Below are positions 27,133 through 35,900 of a stretch of 64,000 nucleotides of DNA, one piece after another. Both the position numbers and the translations under genes were made by a program. The DNA is from Roseburia sp. 1XD42-34 (GTDB lineage Bacteria; Bacillota; Bacilli; Bacillales; Amphibacillaceae): the NCBI RefSeq assembly GCF_009917385.1, contig NZ_QWLJ01000002.1, positions 62,001-126,000 on the forward strand, in the 5' to 3' direction. The notes under the pieces were generated by a model. The model was given only the letters and a program-made list of their open reading frames with translations. It did no database searches and had not been told where the DNA came from. Within the stretch, counting starts at the first letter, position 1; each line of letters begins with the position of its first letter.

Positions 27133-28116
27133 TTGGTAACGATTAAAGATATTGCTGCAATGGCAAACGTCTCAAGATCGACTGTTTCTCGAGTATTAAA
27201 TAATTCTGGTTACGTAAGTGAGGAAGCCAGAAAACGAGTAGAGGAAGTAATTGAACAAACAGGATACGTTCCTAGCGGATATGCCAAATCATTGCGAACA
27301 AAGCAAACAAAAGTAATTGGAGTTATTCTACCGACGATACAGACAGAAACTCCGAGCAGAGTCGTAACAGGACTGGGCAGGGAGCTGTCTAAACATGGAT
27401 ATCAAATTTTACTTGCGAATACGGATCACGATAAGGAAAAAGAATTGGAATACTTGGATTTACTCATTAGGCAAGTAGATGGAATTGTTTTAATTGCTAC
27501 TAATACAGAACCGGAAATCATGGAAAAAATTAAAAGCATCCCACTTCCCCTTGTTATGATAGGTCAGGAAACAGAAAAGGTTATGTGCGTGACATATGAT
27601 GACTACCATGTAGCTAGGGAAATAACAGCATTTTTAATTCAAAAAGGGCATAGACGCATTGGCTTTATTGGGGTGGACGAAACAGATCGTGCTGTTGGTT
27701 ATATGCGTAAAAAAGGATTCTTTGACGAAATGCAAGCTCATCATTTAGCGGTTGAAGAAGCATGGGTAGAAAAATGTGTATTTGATATTTATTCTGGTCA
27801 CGAGGCAATGAAGAACATTCTCAATCGTTCAATCCAGCAACCAACAGCTGTATTTGCGGTTACGGACAGGCTAGCTATCGGTGCAATGAGTTATTTGAAG
27901 GAGCAAGGGTTGGAAACCCCTCAAGATATGGCACTCGTAGGAATTGGTGCTTCCGAGCTGTCCCAGTATGTGGATCCGCCCTTAACAACTGTTGATTATA
28001 AAAATGAATCAGCAGGGGAAGAAGCGGCAAAGCAATTATTAGCTCATATTCAAGGGAAGGAATATCAAAAAAAATTAGTATTAGACTATAGACTTATTCT
28101 TCGTGATAGTGTATGA
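27133..28116 (+). CDS. scrR: LacI family transcriptional regulator (sucrose operon)
   Basis: The TTG start at 27133 has GGGGGAG upstream. The 327-residue protein begins with the LacI helix-turn-helix VTIKDIAAMANVSRSTVSRVLN and the hinge helix region YAKSLRTKQT. A periplasmic-binding-protein-like effector domain follows (PTAVFAVTDRLAIGAMSYL, VALVGIGASELSQYVDPPLTTV). It precedes the sucrose PTS, hydrolase and fructokinase genes, with palindromic operators in between, so a sucrose repressor role is inferred. Confidence 0.85.
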   Translation: MVTIKDIAAMANVSRSTVSRVLNNSGYVSEEARKRVEEVIEQTGYVPSGYAKSLRTKQTKVIGVILPTIQTETPSRVVTGLGRELSKHGYQILLANTDHDKEKELEYLDLLIRQVDGIVLIATNTEPEIMEKIKSIPLPLVMIGQETEKVMCVTYDDYHVAREITAFLIQKGHRRIGFIGVDETDRAVGYMRKKGFFDEMQAHHLAVEEAWVEKCVFDIYSGHEAMKNILNRSIQQPTAVFAVTDRLAIGAMSYLKEQGLETPQDMALVGIGASELSQYVDPPLTTVDYKNESAGEEAAKQLLAHIQGKEYQKKLVLDYRLILRDSV

Positions 28117-28143
28117 TATATGTGAAATCGATTTCACATATAT
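28116..28143 (+). promoter_or_regulatory. 28-bp perfect palindrome containing a full cre match
   Basis: The core TGTGAAATCGATTTCACA (28121-28138) is extended by AT-rich complementary bases on both sides. TGAAATCGATTTCA inside it matches 14 of 14 positions of the CcpA consensus. It starts at the last base of the regulator's stop codon and probably mediates catabolite repression of the sucrose genes. Confidence 0.7.
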
Positions 28144-28155
28144 TTTAACTTAATG

Positions 28156-28169
28156 TGGTATCGATACCA
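28156..28169 (+). promoter_or_regulatory. LacI-type operator 1 (sucrose genes)
   Basis: TGGTATCGATACCA is a perfect 14-bp palindrome centred on CG, the usual form of LacI/GalR-family operators. It lies 13 bases after the cre palindrome. Confidence 0.65.
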
Positions 28170-28390
28170 TAGATCTTGGTGATGATACAAGACGTATTAT
28201 TTACACAGATTAATAGAACTTCGAATAATTGCTGTTGATGTTAGCCAATTTTAAAAATCTAGCTTCTATGAAAAAATGGCAGGCTTGTTTCCTTATAATA
28301 ATAACCACATAATTTATGGAAGTTAGTATTATGTTTTTTAATAATGCTGTGTATAATAAAATATAACGTCTCGTTTTTTTATCGCCAATA

Positions 28391-28404
28391 TGGAATCGAT
28401 CCCA
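28391..28404 (+). promoter_or_regulatory. LacI-type operator 2, next to the EIIBC start
   Basis: TGGAATCGATCCCA shares the ATCGAT core and TGG/CCA ends with operator 1. It lies 18 bases before the EIIBC start codon, where a bound repressor would block initiation. The paired sites 235 bases apart could allow looping. Confidence 0.6.
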
Positions 28405-28421
28405 TGAGGAGGATTAGAAAA

Positions 28422-29819
28422 ATGTCGATTAATAAACGGATTGCACAAGAATTGTTAGAAGCTGTTGGGGGAAAGGATAACGTTTCTTCTGTAGCCCACT
28501 GTGCTACAAGATTGCGATTAATCATTATGGACGAAAAAAAGATTGACCAAGAACGTGTAGAAAAGATTGAAAAAGTAAAAGGAGCCTTCTTTCACGCAGG
28601 GCAATTTCAAGTAATTTTTGGAACTGGTACTGTTAATCAGATTTATGAGGAAGTAGAGAAATTTGATATAAACAGTACCTCTAAACAAGAACAAGCTAAA
28701 GAGGCAGCTAAAAAAAGTAGTAAATTTCAACGTGCTATTCGTACGTTCGGAGATGTCTTCGTTCCGATTATTCCAGTGCTTGTAGCTACTGGTTTGTTTA
28801 TGGGTGTACGTGGATTAGTCATGCAGGCGGAGATATTGGCGATTTTCGGCTTATCACCAGCTGATATATCGGAAAACTTCCTTTTGTTTACTGAAATCTT
28901 AACAGATACAGCATTTATATTTTTACCAGCATTAGTTGCATGGTCTACATTTCGTGTATTCGGTGGCACCCCAATTATTGGTATAGTTCTCGGTCTAATG
29001 TTAGTTAGTCCATCTTTGCCAAATGCGTGGGGAGTTGCAACAGGTGAAGATCCGTTAATGTTTTTTGGTTTTATCCCGGTTGTAGGTTACCAAGGGTCAG
29101 TACTTCCTGCCTTTATTGCTGGAATTATTGGTGCTAAATTAGAACGTATGATTCGCAAGCGAGTACCTGAGGCTCTTGATTTAATTCTTACGCCTTTTTT
29201 AACTTTGTTAATTATGATTGTTGCATCTTTATTTATGATTGGCCCTATTTTTCATCTCATCGAAGGCTATATTTTAGATGGAACACTATATATTTTGAGC
29301 TTTCCATTTGGGTTAGCAGGGCTCTTCATTGGTTTCTTTAATCAAATTATCGTAATAACCGGTGTCCATCATATTTTTAACCTATTAGAAATTAAGTTAC
29401 TTGAAAGTACTGGCAGTAATCCGTTTAACGCTATTGTCACTTCTTCTGTTGCGGCTCAAGGTGGGGCAGCGCTTGCAGTTGGATTAAAAACAAAATCGAA
29501 AAAGTTAAAAGCATTAGCTTACCCCTCCACATTATCAGCTTTTTTAGGAATTACAGAACCAGCTATATTTGGAATTAATTTACGCTATGTAAAACCATTT
29601 ATTATGGGATTAATTGGTGGAGGCGCTGGTGGATTTGTTGCTGCGTTATTAGGTTTAAAAGGGACAGGGATGGCAGTTACGGTAATTCCAGGTACGTTGC
29701 TATATTTAAACGGACAAGTCATTTCCTACCTTTTTGTTAACCTTGTAGCAATTGGGGTAGCTTTTGTGCTTACATGGCTATTCGGGTTTTCCGATAAGCA
29801 ATTAAAAGAAAATGGATAA
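28422..29819 (+). CDS. scrA: Sucrose-type PTS EIIBC component
   Basis: The ATG at 28422 has GAGGAGG 10 bases upstream and gives 465 residues. The N-terminal IIB domain has phospho-Cys27 in SVAHCATRLRL, and the rest is a IIC domain of the glucose/sucrose family with about ten membrane segments and the ITGVHHIFN and GITEPAIFGINLRY motifs. No IIA domain is attached, so it must use the IIA of another system. The hydrolase and fructokinase downstream support sucrose as substrate. Confidence 0.88.
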   Translation: MSINKRIAQELLEAVGGKDNVSSVAHCATRLRLIIMDEKKIDQERVEKIEKVKGAFFHAGQFQVIFGTGTVNQIYEEVEKFDINSTSKQEQAKEAAKKSSKFQRAIRTFGDVFVPIIPVLVATGLFMGVRGLVMQAEILAIFGLSPADISENFLLFTEILTDTAFIFLPALVAWSTFRVFGGTPIIGIVLGLMLVSPSLPNAWGVATGEDPLMFFGFIPVVGYQGSVLPAFIAGIIGAKLERMIRKRVPEALDLILTPFLTLLIMIVASLFMIGPIFHLIEGYILDGTLYILSFPFGLAGLFIGFFNQIIVITGVHHIFNLLEIKLLESTGSNPFNAIVTSSVAAQGGAALAVGLKTKSKKLKALAYPSTLSAFLGITEPAIFGINLRYVKPFIMGLIGGGAGGFVAALLGLKGTGMAVTVIPGTLLYLNGQVISYLFVNLVAIGVAFVLTWLFGFSDKQLKENG

Positions 29820-29965
29820 AAAAGGATACGATAGGATTAATGCACACACAAGCTTATATAAAGCTAGGCTAATGTTGAATGTGACCGCATCATGGATCTC
29901 GTGTATTAGGTGCTATTAAACTTGCTTCAACCTAAAAAGGGAAGGACGAATGTCTTTTCTTGGAT

Positions 29966-30225
29966 GATAAGAAAGTATAAATTTTGTCGCTTTGGGATAA
30001 CGAAATAAACTAAATAAGCCACGTCCGGCGCAAGCGCCCAGAACTAGGCGACTTACGAATCGCCCTACGATAAGTCATCATTGGTTTGAGGTTAAGAGGA
30101 AGGCCGACTAAAAACGGGCTTGCCGCTCAGGCGTCGGCATACTCCTGTTGCAGGAGCATGATTCCTAAAACTTTAGTTGATTCGCTCCAGTCACTACGTT
30201 GCTAACCGGGCGCTCTGCGCCTTTG
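29966..30225 (+). repeat. Family 1 interspersed repeat, copy A
   Basis: This 260-bp non-coding element begins GATAAGAAAGTATAAA and ends near CGCTCTGCGCCTTTG. Near-terminal arms at 30025-30041 (CCGGCGCAAGCGCCCAG) and 30206-30221 are complementary. It is strongly similar to 45955-46219 and 55561-55762. It fills most of the gap between the EIIBC and hydrolase genes of the sucrose operon without disrupting a gene. Confidence 0.8.
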
Positions 30226-30324
30226 ATCTCTAGAATTGCTGATTTGTTTAAGCGAGTATTCCAAAAGGGATAAAGATAAATGAAGCTGGGATAGAATTAT
30301 TATTTAAGTTTAGGAGACAAGGAT

Positions 30325-31782
30325 ATGAAAAATAGGATAACAAAAGATATGGTATACAAACGTGTAGAGGAATATCAAGGATTAGTAGCAAGTGACCCTT
30401 ATCGCTTGCATTACCATATAATGCCTCCCGTTGGATTATTGAATGATCCGAATGGCTTTGTCTTTTTTAAAGGAGCATACCATATTTTTTATCAATGGAA
30501 TCCTTTCGCTGTCGAACATGGTGTGAAGTGCTGGGGACATTATATGTCTGAAGACTTAATTCATTGGCGTGAAGCACCTGTTGCCTTATTACCTGACAAA
30601 TGGTATGACAAAAACGGCTGTTATTCAGGGAGTGCTGTCGTTTATCAAGATCAATTATATGTATTTTACACCGGAAATGTAAAAGATGATAAAGATAATC
30701 GACAATCTTATCAATGTTTGGCGGTATCAGAAGATGGAATTCATTTTGAAAAAAAAGGACCGATCATACATGTTCCGGACGGGTATACCGCTCATTTCCG
30801 TGATCCAAAAGTATTTTATAGAGGGGATAGTTGGTGGATGGTGCTTGGAGCGCAAACTGAAGCTAAAAAAGGGGAAACAGTAGTTTATCAGTCTAAAAAC
30901 CTAACAACTTGGACATTTGAAGGGACTTTAATCGGGAGTGGTTACCGAGGATTAGAGAATTTTGGTTATATGTGGGAGTGTCCAGATATGTTTCGGTTAA
31001 GAGATAAAGATATTTTACTCGTATGTCCACAAGGAATTCCTGCTCAAGGCATTTCCTACCAAAATATTTTTCAATCTGGGTATTTTGCTGGAGAGTTTGA
31101 TAATCAGTCTATGTCTTTTCATCATGAAAAGTTTATAGAATTGGATAGGGGTTTTGACTTTTATGCCCCTCAGACTATGCGAGATGCGAAGGGAAGAAGG
31201 TTGCTATTTGGGTGGATGGGAAATGCAGAAGGAGGGCCCACCCAGCATCCTACTGCAAAATATAAGTGGGTTCACGCTCTGACTGTTCCACGTCAATTGG
31301 AATGGAAAAATGGAAAATTGTTACAGTACCCAGTGGAAGAGTTCAAACAATTGCTTGAAAATGAAGTTGATTTTGGCGAAATTCATTTAGATGGTGATTT
31401 ACCATTTCCATTGCCAAATATAGATGAAACAGCATTTGCTATGTATTTATCTGTAGAAAGTAGTGGAGCTGATTATTTAGAGATGCAAATTGGTGAATCG
31501 CATTTAATATATAATCAAGCGATCGATATGTTTACGTTTAAGAGAAGGAGTTTCACAAAGCCACATTCCATAGAAAGCAGGCATTGTACCGTTGATTTTC
31601 TTCACGATATCCTTATTTTAAAGGATACATCATCGATGGAAATTTTTCTGAACCAAGGAGAAGAAGTATTTACTTCACGAATATTTGAGGAACAAGAAAC
31701 TAACAAGATTCGATTACAAGCTAATGGAAAAATTAAAGTGAATGTGAAGAAATGGAATGTGAGAAGGGTGACTGAATATTAA
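30325..31782 (+). CDS. scrB: Sucrose-6-phosphate hydrolase (GH32)
   Basis: The 485-residue protein has the three GH32 motifs: nucleophile Asp41 in LLNDPNGF, stabilising Asp in HFRDPKV and acid/base Glu in WECPDMF. A C-terminal beta-sandwich follows. It hydrolyses sucrose 6-phosphate made by the PTS into glucose 6-phosphate and fructose. The ribosome binding site is AGGAGAC. It lies 505 bases after EIIBC, with a repeat in the gap, and 32 bases before fructokinase. Confidence 0.93.
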   Translation: MKNRITKDMVYKRVEEYQGLVASDPYRLHYHIMPPVGLLNDPNGFVFFKGAYHIFYQWNPFAVEHGVKCWGHYMSEDLIHWREAPVALLPDKWYDKNGCYSGSAVVYQDQLYVFYTGNVKDDKDNRQSYQCLAVSEDGIHFEKKGPIIHVPDGYTAHFRDPKVFYRGDSWWMVLGAQTEAKKGETVVYQSKNLTTWTFEGTLIGSGYRGLENFGYMWECPDMFRLRDKDILLVCPQGIPAQGISYQNIFQSGYFAGEFDNQSMSFHHEKFIELDRGFDFYAPQTMRDAKGRRLLFGWMGNAEGGPTQHPTAKYKWVHALTVPRQLEWKNGKLLQYPVEEFKQLLENEVDFGEIHLDGDLPFPLPNIDETAFAMYLSVESSGADYLEMQIGESHLIYNQAIDMFTFKRRSFTKPHSIESRHCTVDFLHDILILKDTSSMEIFLNQGEEVFTSRIFEEQETNKIRLQANGKIKVNVKKWNVRRVTEY

Positions 31783-31814
31783 AAAGAACATATAAAAAGG
31801 GAGATGCAAATGTT

Positions 31815-32675
31815 ATGTTAATTGGAGCGATCGAAGCTGGGGGAACGAAATTCGTTTGTGCTGTTGGAGATGAGGCTGGAAGAATTATTGAAAAGACGAG
31901 CTTTCCAACTACTTTACCTGAGGATACACTTGTTATGGCGAAAAAATTTTTTTCTTCCTTTAAAATAGAAGCACTTGGTGTAGGAACATTTGGTCCGGTG
32001 AACTTAGATAGAAAAAGCGCGACATATGGTACGATTTTAAATACACCTAAAATAAAATGGCGCTACTATCCACTACTTGAAAGACTTAAAACCGATTACG
32101 AAATTCCCGTATACGTGGACACCGATGTGAATGCAGCTTGTCTTGGTGAGTATCACTTCGGTGCTGGGGAACAGGCGGATAGCTGTTTATATATGACAGT
32201 AGGTACTGGCATTGGTGCTGGGTTTGTCATAGACGGAGAAGTATTTCAAGGAAAGAACCATCCAGAAATGGGACATATTTTAATAAAACCCCATCCTAAC
32301 GATTCCTTTATAGGGAGCTGTCCCAGTCATGGGTCATGTTTAGAAGGGCTTGCTTCTGGAACAGCAATGGAAAATCGGTATGGCGTGAAAGCACATTTGC
32401 TTGAAAATATAGCTCATGTATGGGAGATCGAAGCGTATTATTTAGCTCAAGCACTAATGAATTATTATGTCATCCTGTCACCAGAGAAAATGATAGTTGG
32501 TGGTGGAGTGATGAAGCAGGCTAAGCTATATACCATGGTTCAGAAACAGTTTATGGAATTATTAAATGGTTATATGGAAGTAGAGCATGTAGATGAGTTG
32601 ATCGTTGCTCCTAAGCTGGAAGATGAGCAAGGAGTAAAAGGAGCAATTGCTTTAGCGATAAACGATCTTGTATAG
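31815..32675 (+). CDS. scrK: Fructokinase (ROK family)
   Basis: The 286-residue ROK kinase has the ATP-binding GAIEAGGTKFVCAVG at the N-terminus, DTDVNAACLGEY, MTVGTGIGAG, and the ROK zinc-site region GHILIKPHPND...CPSHGSCLEGLASG. It phosphorylates the fructose released by the hydrolase. A decayed paralogue is at 41744-42375. It ends the sucrose operon before a terminator. Confidence 0.93.
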   Translation: MLIGAIEAGGTKFVCAVGDEAGRIIEKTSFPTTLPEDTLVMAKKFFSSFKIEALGVGTFGPVNLDRKSATYGTILNTPKIKWRYYPLLERLKTDYEIPVYVDTDVNAACLGEYHFGAGEQADSCLYMTVGTGIGAGFVIDGEVFQGKNHPEMGHILIKPHPNDSFIGSCPSHGSCLEGLASGTAMENRYGVKAHLLENIAHVWEIEAYYLAQALMNYYVILSPEKMIVGGGVMKQAKLYTMVQKQFMELLNGYMEVEHVDELIVAPKLEDEQGVKGAIALAINDLV

Positions 32676-32721
32676 ATTAGATAGTATAATTATTTACCGT
32701 AATATATGAAGAAGGCTTTTT

Positions 32722-32760
32722 GGCGGCTAGCTTGTTTGATATGGCTAAGTCGCCTTTTTA
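32722..32760 (+). terminator. Terminator of the sucrose operon
   Basis: GGCGGCTAGC pairs imperfectly with GCTAAGTCGCC across a 12-base loop and is followed by TTTTTATTTTA. It lies 47 bases after the fructokinase stop. Confidence 0.75.
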
Positions 32761-33292
32761 TTTTATATGAATGAGAAGCCACCTTAAGTTCTACTATTTT
32801 TTAAAAACATGGCTTGGATTGGTACTACGTCCTTTGGAGGCTACTGTTTTTCTTACATTATATACTTAAACATATATGCTCTTTGTAGAATACATAGAAA
32901 ATCAAAAGCAAAAGCGGAGAGTCGGCGTAGCGCAATACTTTTAGTTTACCATTTTGGTATTGGCTAAAGAGCAGGAAAAGAAAATGTGTTGATAAAGAAG
33001 TACTGATTTTTATCGGTCATCTTTCATTTAACTGTTTTATTTTTGCAGTGAGTACTTTAGCAAATTGCTTCCTGTTCGTTTTTATGCAAAAAGTAAAACA
33101 CCGATCACATGCAGCTATTGTGGTTAGTAAAAGGCTTTTCATCGGTCCCTTTTACTCTAAGCTATGAATACGATTTAGTGCCTCATTGTAAAGGTTTACA
33201 CATGGGTGTAGAAATACATATTTACAAGCAATGTCTCTTTCAAGATAATTGGATATAGGCGTAAGATGTAAGACCTATTTTGGTCAGATCCG
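32761..33292 (+). other. Intergenic stretch without a recognisable gene
   Basis: Frames on both strands are broken and I recognise no domain, RNA or repeat. It precedes a family 2 repeat and a family 1 fragment and is probably decayed sequence. Confidence 0.4.
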
Positions 33293-33478
33293 TTTTTATC
33301 CTGCATGTAAGGTGCCGTAAGACTCTCACTTCAAAACCTTGAGTTGATATAAAAGGTCTAAGTGGGAGAAACCGGAACCTCCATACTCAATTCGTTTAAG
33401 GACCTTAAGGTCATACTTCTAGGTACTAACATGCAGTAGGATTGGAAGAAACCTCCTACTGCATGAAGTATCACCTTA
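33293..33478 (+). repeat. Family 2 structured repeat, copy A
   Basis: The copy starts TTTTTATCCTGCATGTAAGG and ends near TATCACCTTA. It contains the block AAAGGTCTAAGTGGGAGAAA and a right-end hairpin in which CATGCAGTAGG (33430-33440) pairs with CCTACTGCATG (33455-33465). The same hairpin in the copy at 46221 has T-A in place of one G-C pair. Confidence 0.75.
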
Positions 33479-33484
33479 TCCTTT

Positions 33485-33536
33485 CGTTGATACGCTCCAT
33501 TCGCTACGTGGCTGACAGCGCCCAGCGTCTTTGTTC
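33485..33536 (+). repeat. Family 1 right-end fragment
   Basis: CGTTGATACGCTCCATTCGC and the following GCGCCCAGCGTCTTTGTTC match the last 50 bases of family 1. It lies directly after a family 2 copy, so the two families again adjoin. Confidence 0.6.
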
Positions 33537-33627
33537 TTCCTATTCCAGATAAGATAAAGTTATTCCTTGCATATACTAAATATAGATAGTTAATAAAAAT
33601 TTATGAATGCAATTGGAGGAGGAAGAA

Positions 33628-35010
33628 TTGGAAATTCACGTTTGCCCGCACAAAATAAATCCAGTCCTAAGTAGTACTTTAGTAAAATGCAGCGTTTTTG
33701 GGGAGATGAAGTTATACCATACAGAAGCGTTGACGTACTTGCTACTTTGTATTCAACCTTCAGGAAAAAAAATAGATGATTTTCGTCATCTTGGTGGAGA
33801 AACCTTCAAGCGATTACATAAAGAATTTATCTCTGTTCAAAAAAAATTGATTATTTATATGAACCATCTTTTCGAGGCGTTGGCGGAGGCAGCTGAAAAA
33901 AAACAGTATGTTACGGCTTTTATGGAAGGATGGTATTTAGCCGAATATCGATTTCAAAAATATTTACGCACTCCTTCGCAATTGGACTATTTGGTAGAAT
34001 ATAGTTATTCTATATATGGGGAATGTATAAAATCGGCGAAAACTATAAGCGATGCTGTATGTATTGCTAGGGACTTATGTAACGAACCGCCTAATAAGCT
34101 AACCCCAGCTTCCTATGCGCAGAAAATAACGGAAATTTTTAAAGAAACAGAAGTCGTTGTAGATATAATGGATGTAACTGATCTTGCCAAACATGGTTTA
34201 GAAGCGGTAAGTATGGTCGGAAAAGGAAGTGTTAATCCGCCGAAAATGGTTGTACTTACTTTGAAAAAGGTAGAAACCAAGCATGTAGCACTGGTAGGGA
34301 AAGGTGTAACATTTGATTCAGGAGGGGTTAATGTAAAAACTGGAACTGGGCTATGGGAAATGAAAATGGATATGGGAGGATCTGCAGCTGTAGTGGGCGC
34401 GATGAAGCTCTTAGCAGATCTGAATCGCGGGGTATATGTTACTGCGGTTATTCCATTAGTAGAAAACTTAGCCGGGACCAATGCCTATTTGCCTGCAGAT
34501 GTCATTCCTTTTTCAAATGGGATACATGTTGAGGTAGGCAATACGGATGCTGAAGGAAGGCTTATTCTAGCGGATAGTATGTTGTATGCACAAGCTTTAG
34601 GAGTGGAAACGATTGTTGATATAGCCACTCTCACTGGTTCTATTGGGCAGGCGCTGGGTTTAAAAACAGCCGGAATTTTTAGTAATCAAGAGGCGGATTT
34701 ATGGGAATATAAGGAAATGGGAGAAGAGGCAGGTGATCATGTATGGCCGATGCCGCTCCTTAATGATTATAAAACGTATTTGCAAAGTGATTGCGCAGAC
34801 CTTAATAATATGAGTTCTTCCAAGTATGGTGGATCCATAACAGCAGCAGTGTTTTTGAGCCATTTTATACAGAAAAATACGAAGTGGATACATATCGATA
34901 TGGCCAATACAGTACGTCCTTGGAAGCAGCATGGGTATTATGTAAAGGGGGCTTCTGGTTTTGGCGTACGATTATTAACTAAGCTGGTTGAAAAGGAGTT
35001 TGAAAAATAA
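33628..35010 (+). CDS. Leucyl aminopeptidase (M17)
   Basis: The TTG start at 33628 follows GGAGGAGGA by 5-6 bases and gives 460 residues. The M17 signatures are clear: KGVTFDSGGVNVKTG with metal-binding Lys and Asp, KMDMGGSAAVVGAM, and NTDAEGRLILADSM with the second metal-ligand cluster. The enzyme removes N-terminal amino acids with a two-metal centre in the cytosol. It is one base apart from cutC and probably co-transcribed with it. A relic of the same junction is seen at about 42520-42550. Confidence 0.9.
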   Translation: MEIHVCPHKINPVLSSTLVKCSVFGEMKLYHTEALTYLLLCIQPSGKKIDDFRHLGGETFKRLHKEFISVQKKLIIYMNHLFEALAEAAEKKQYVTAFMEGWYLAEYRFQKYLRTPSQLDYLVEYSYSIYGECIKSAKTISDAVCIARDLCNEPPNKLTPASYAQKITEIFKETEVVVDIMDVTDLAKHGLEAVSMVGKGSVNPPKMVVLTLKKVETKHVALVGKGVTFDSGGVNVKTGTGLWEMKMDMGGSAAVVGAMKLLADLNRGVYVTAVIPLVENLAGTNAYLPADVIPFSNGIHVEVGNTDAEGRLILADSMLYAQALGVETIVDIATLTGSIGQALGLKTAGIFSNQEADLWEYKEMGEEAGDHVWPMPLLNDYKTYLQSDCADLNNMSSSKYGGSITAAVFLSHFIQKNTKWIHIDMANTVRPWKQHGYYVKGASGFGVRLLTKLVEKEFEK

Positions 35011-35011
35011 G

Positions 35012-35713
35012 ATGAAACTAGAATTGATTGTTCAACATAAACAGGATGCTATGCAGGCTGAAGAATTAGGCGCAGATCGGTTAGAGCTTGTCTCTGCCAT
35101 ACAGGAAGGTGGTTTGACCCCGAGTTTTGGAATGATGAAATCTGTAATAGAAAGTGTACATATTCCTGTTCAAGTTATGATCCGTCCGCACAGTAATAAT
35201 TTTTTCTATAAAGAAGCAGAGTTTGAGGTTATTTGCGAAGATATAAAGGCGCTTCAAAGTTTGCAATGTAACCGAATTGTGTTTGGTGCGCTAAATGAAG
35301 ACCGGACGATTAATGAACAGATGTTGGCAAAACTAATCGAACTTTTTCCAAATTTGGATATAACGTTTCACCGTGCGTTTGATGAAGTAACAGACATAGA
35401 TACGGCTTACAAAACATTAGCAAAATATCAACATCATGTGAAACGAATTTTGACCTCTGGTGGTAAAGCAAATTGTGAAGCAGGAAAAGAACAGCTTGCT
35501 AAGCTTGTTGCCCTTTCTCAACAGGTACAAGGTCCTGTTGTCATGCCGGGATCTGGGCTCACTCCGGATAATATTGCTGAAATAAATCAAACTACCAAAG
35601 CAGAACAGTATCATTTTGGGAAAGCTATTCGTGAGAAAGAGTCATTCGCCCATCCAATATCTGCAAAGGCAGTAGAGAAAGTGCGTCAGGTTTTGCAAGA
35701 AAGGAATATCTGA
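35012..35713 (+). CDS. cutC: CutC family protein
   Basis: The 233-residue TIM-barrel protein has the CutC blocks QAEELGADRLELVSAIQEGGLTPS, MIRPH, FGALNEDRTIN, FHRAFDE and LTSGG. CutC was named for copper homeostasis, but its reaction is unknown. ATG 35012 starts right after the aminopeptidase stop and uses the AAGGAG within the end of that gene. A decayed copy lies at 42547-42862. Confidence 0.9.
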   Translation: MKLELIVQHKQDAMQAEELGADRLELVSAIQEGGLTPSFGMMKSVIESVHIPVQVMIRPHSNNFFYKEAEFEVICEDIKALQSLQCNRIVFGALNEDRTINEQMLAKLIELFPNLDITFHRAFDEVTDIDTAYKTLAKYQHHVKRILTSGGKANCEAGKEQLAKLVALSQQVQGPVVMPGSGLTPDNIAEINQTTKAEQYHFGKAIREKESFAHPISAKAVEKVRQVLQERNI

Positions 35714-35817
35714 CTTTTACTCTGTCTCACCTAGATAAGATATATCCATCCACAAGGTTTTAGCCATAACTTGGGTAACCCAACCATTATGTAGGGATGT
35801 TCCACTGGTTGCGAACA

Positions 35818-35900
35818 GTCTAAAACTTGTTGCTTGGGGATAAGGGAATAACCGAATAGTCACATCTGACACATGAGCCCAGCAACCATGCGACTTCACT
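35818..35900 (+). repeat. Family 1 left-part fragment
   Basis: TTGTTGCTTGGGGATAAGGG, then AACCGAATAG, then CATGAGCCCAGCAACCATGCGACTTCAC match the left third of family 1 copies B and C. The fragment lies at the 3' break of the EIIC pseudogene on the minus strand. Confidence 0.6.

Noticed and set aside
28116..28143. Palindrome as a rho-independent terminator of the LacI gene
   Set aside because: It is a continuous palindrome without a loop and without a U-tract, and it contains a perfect cre consensus, so a protein-binding site is more likely.
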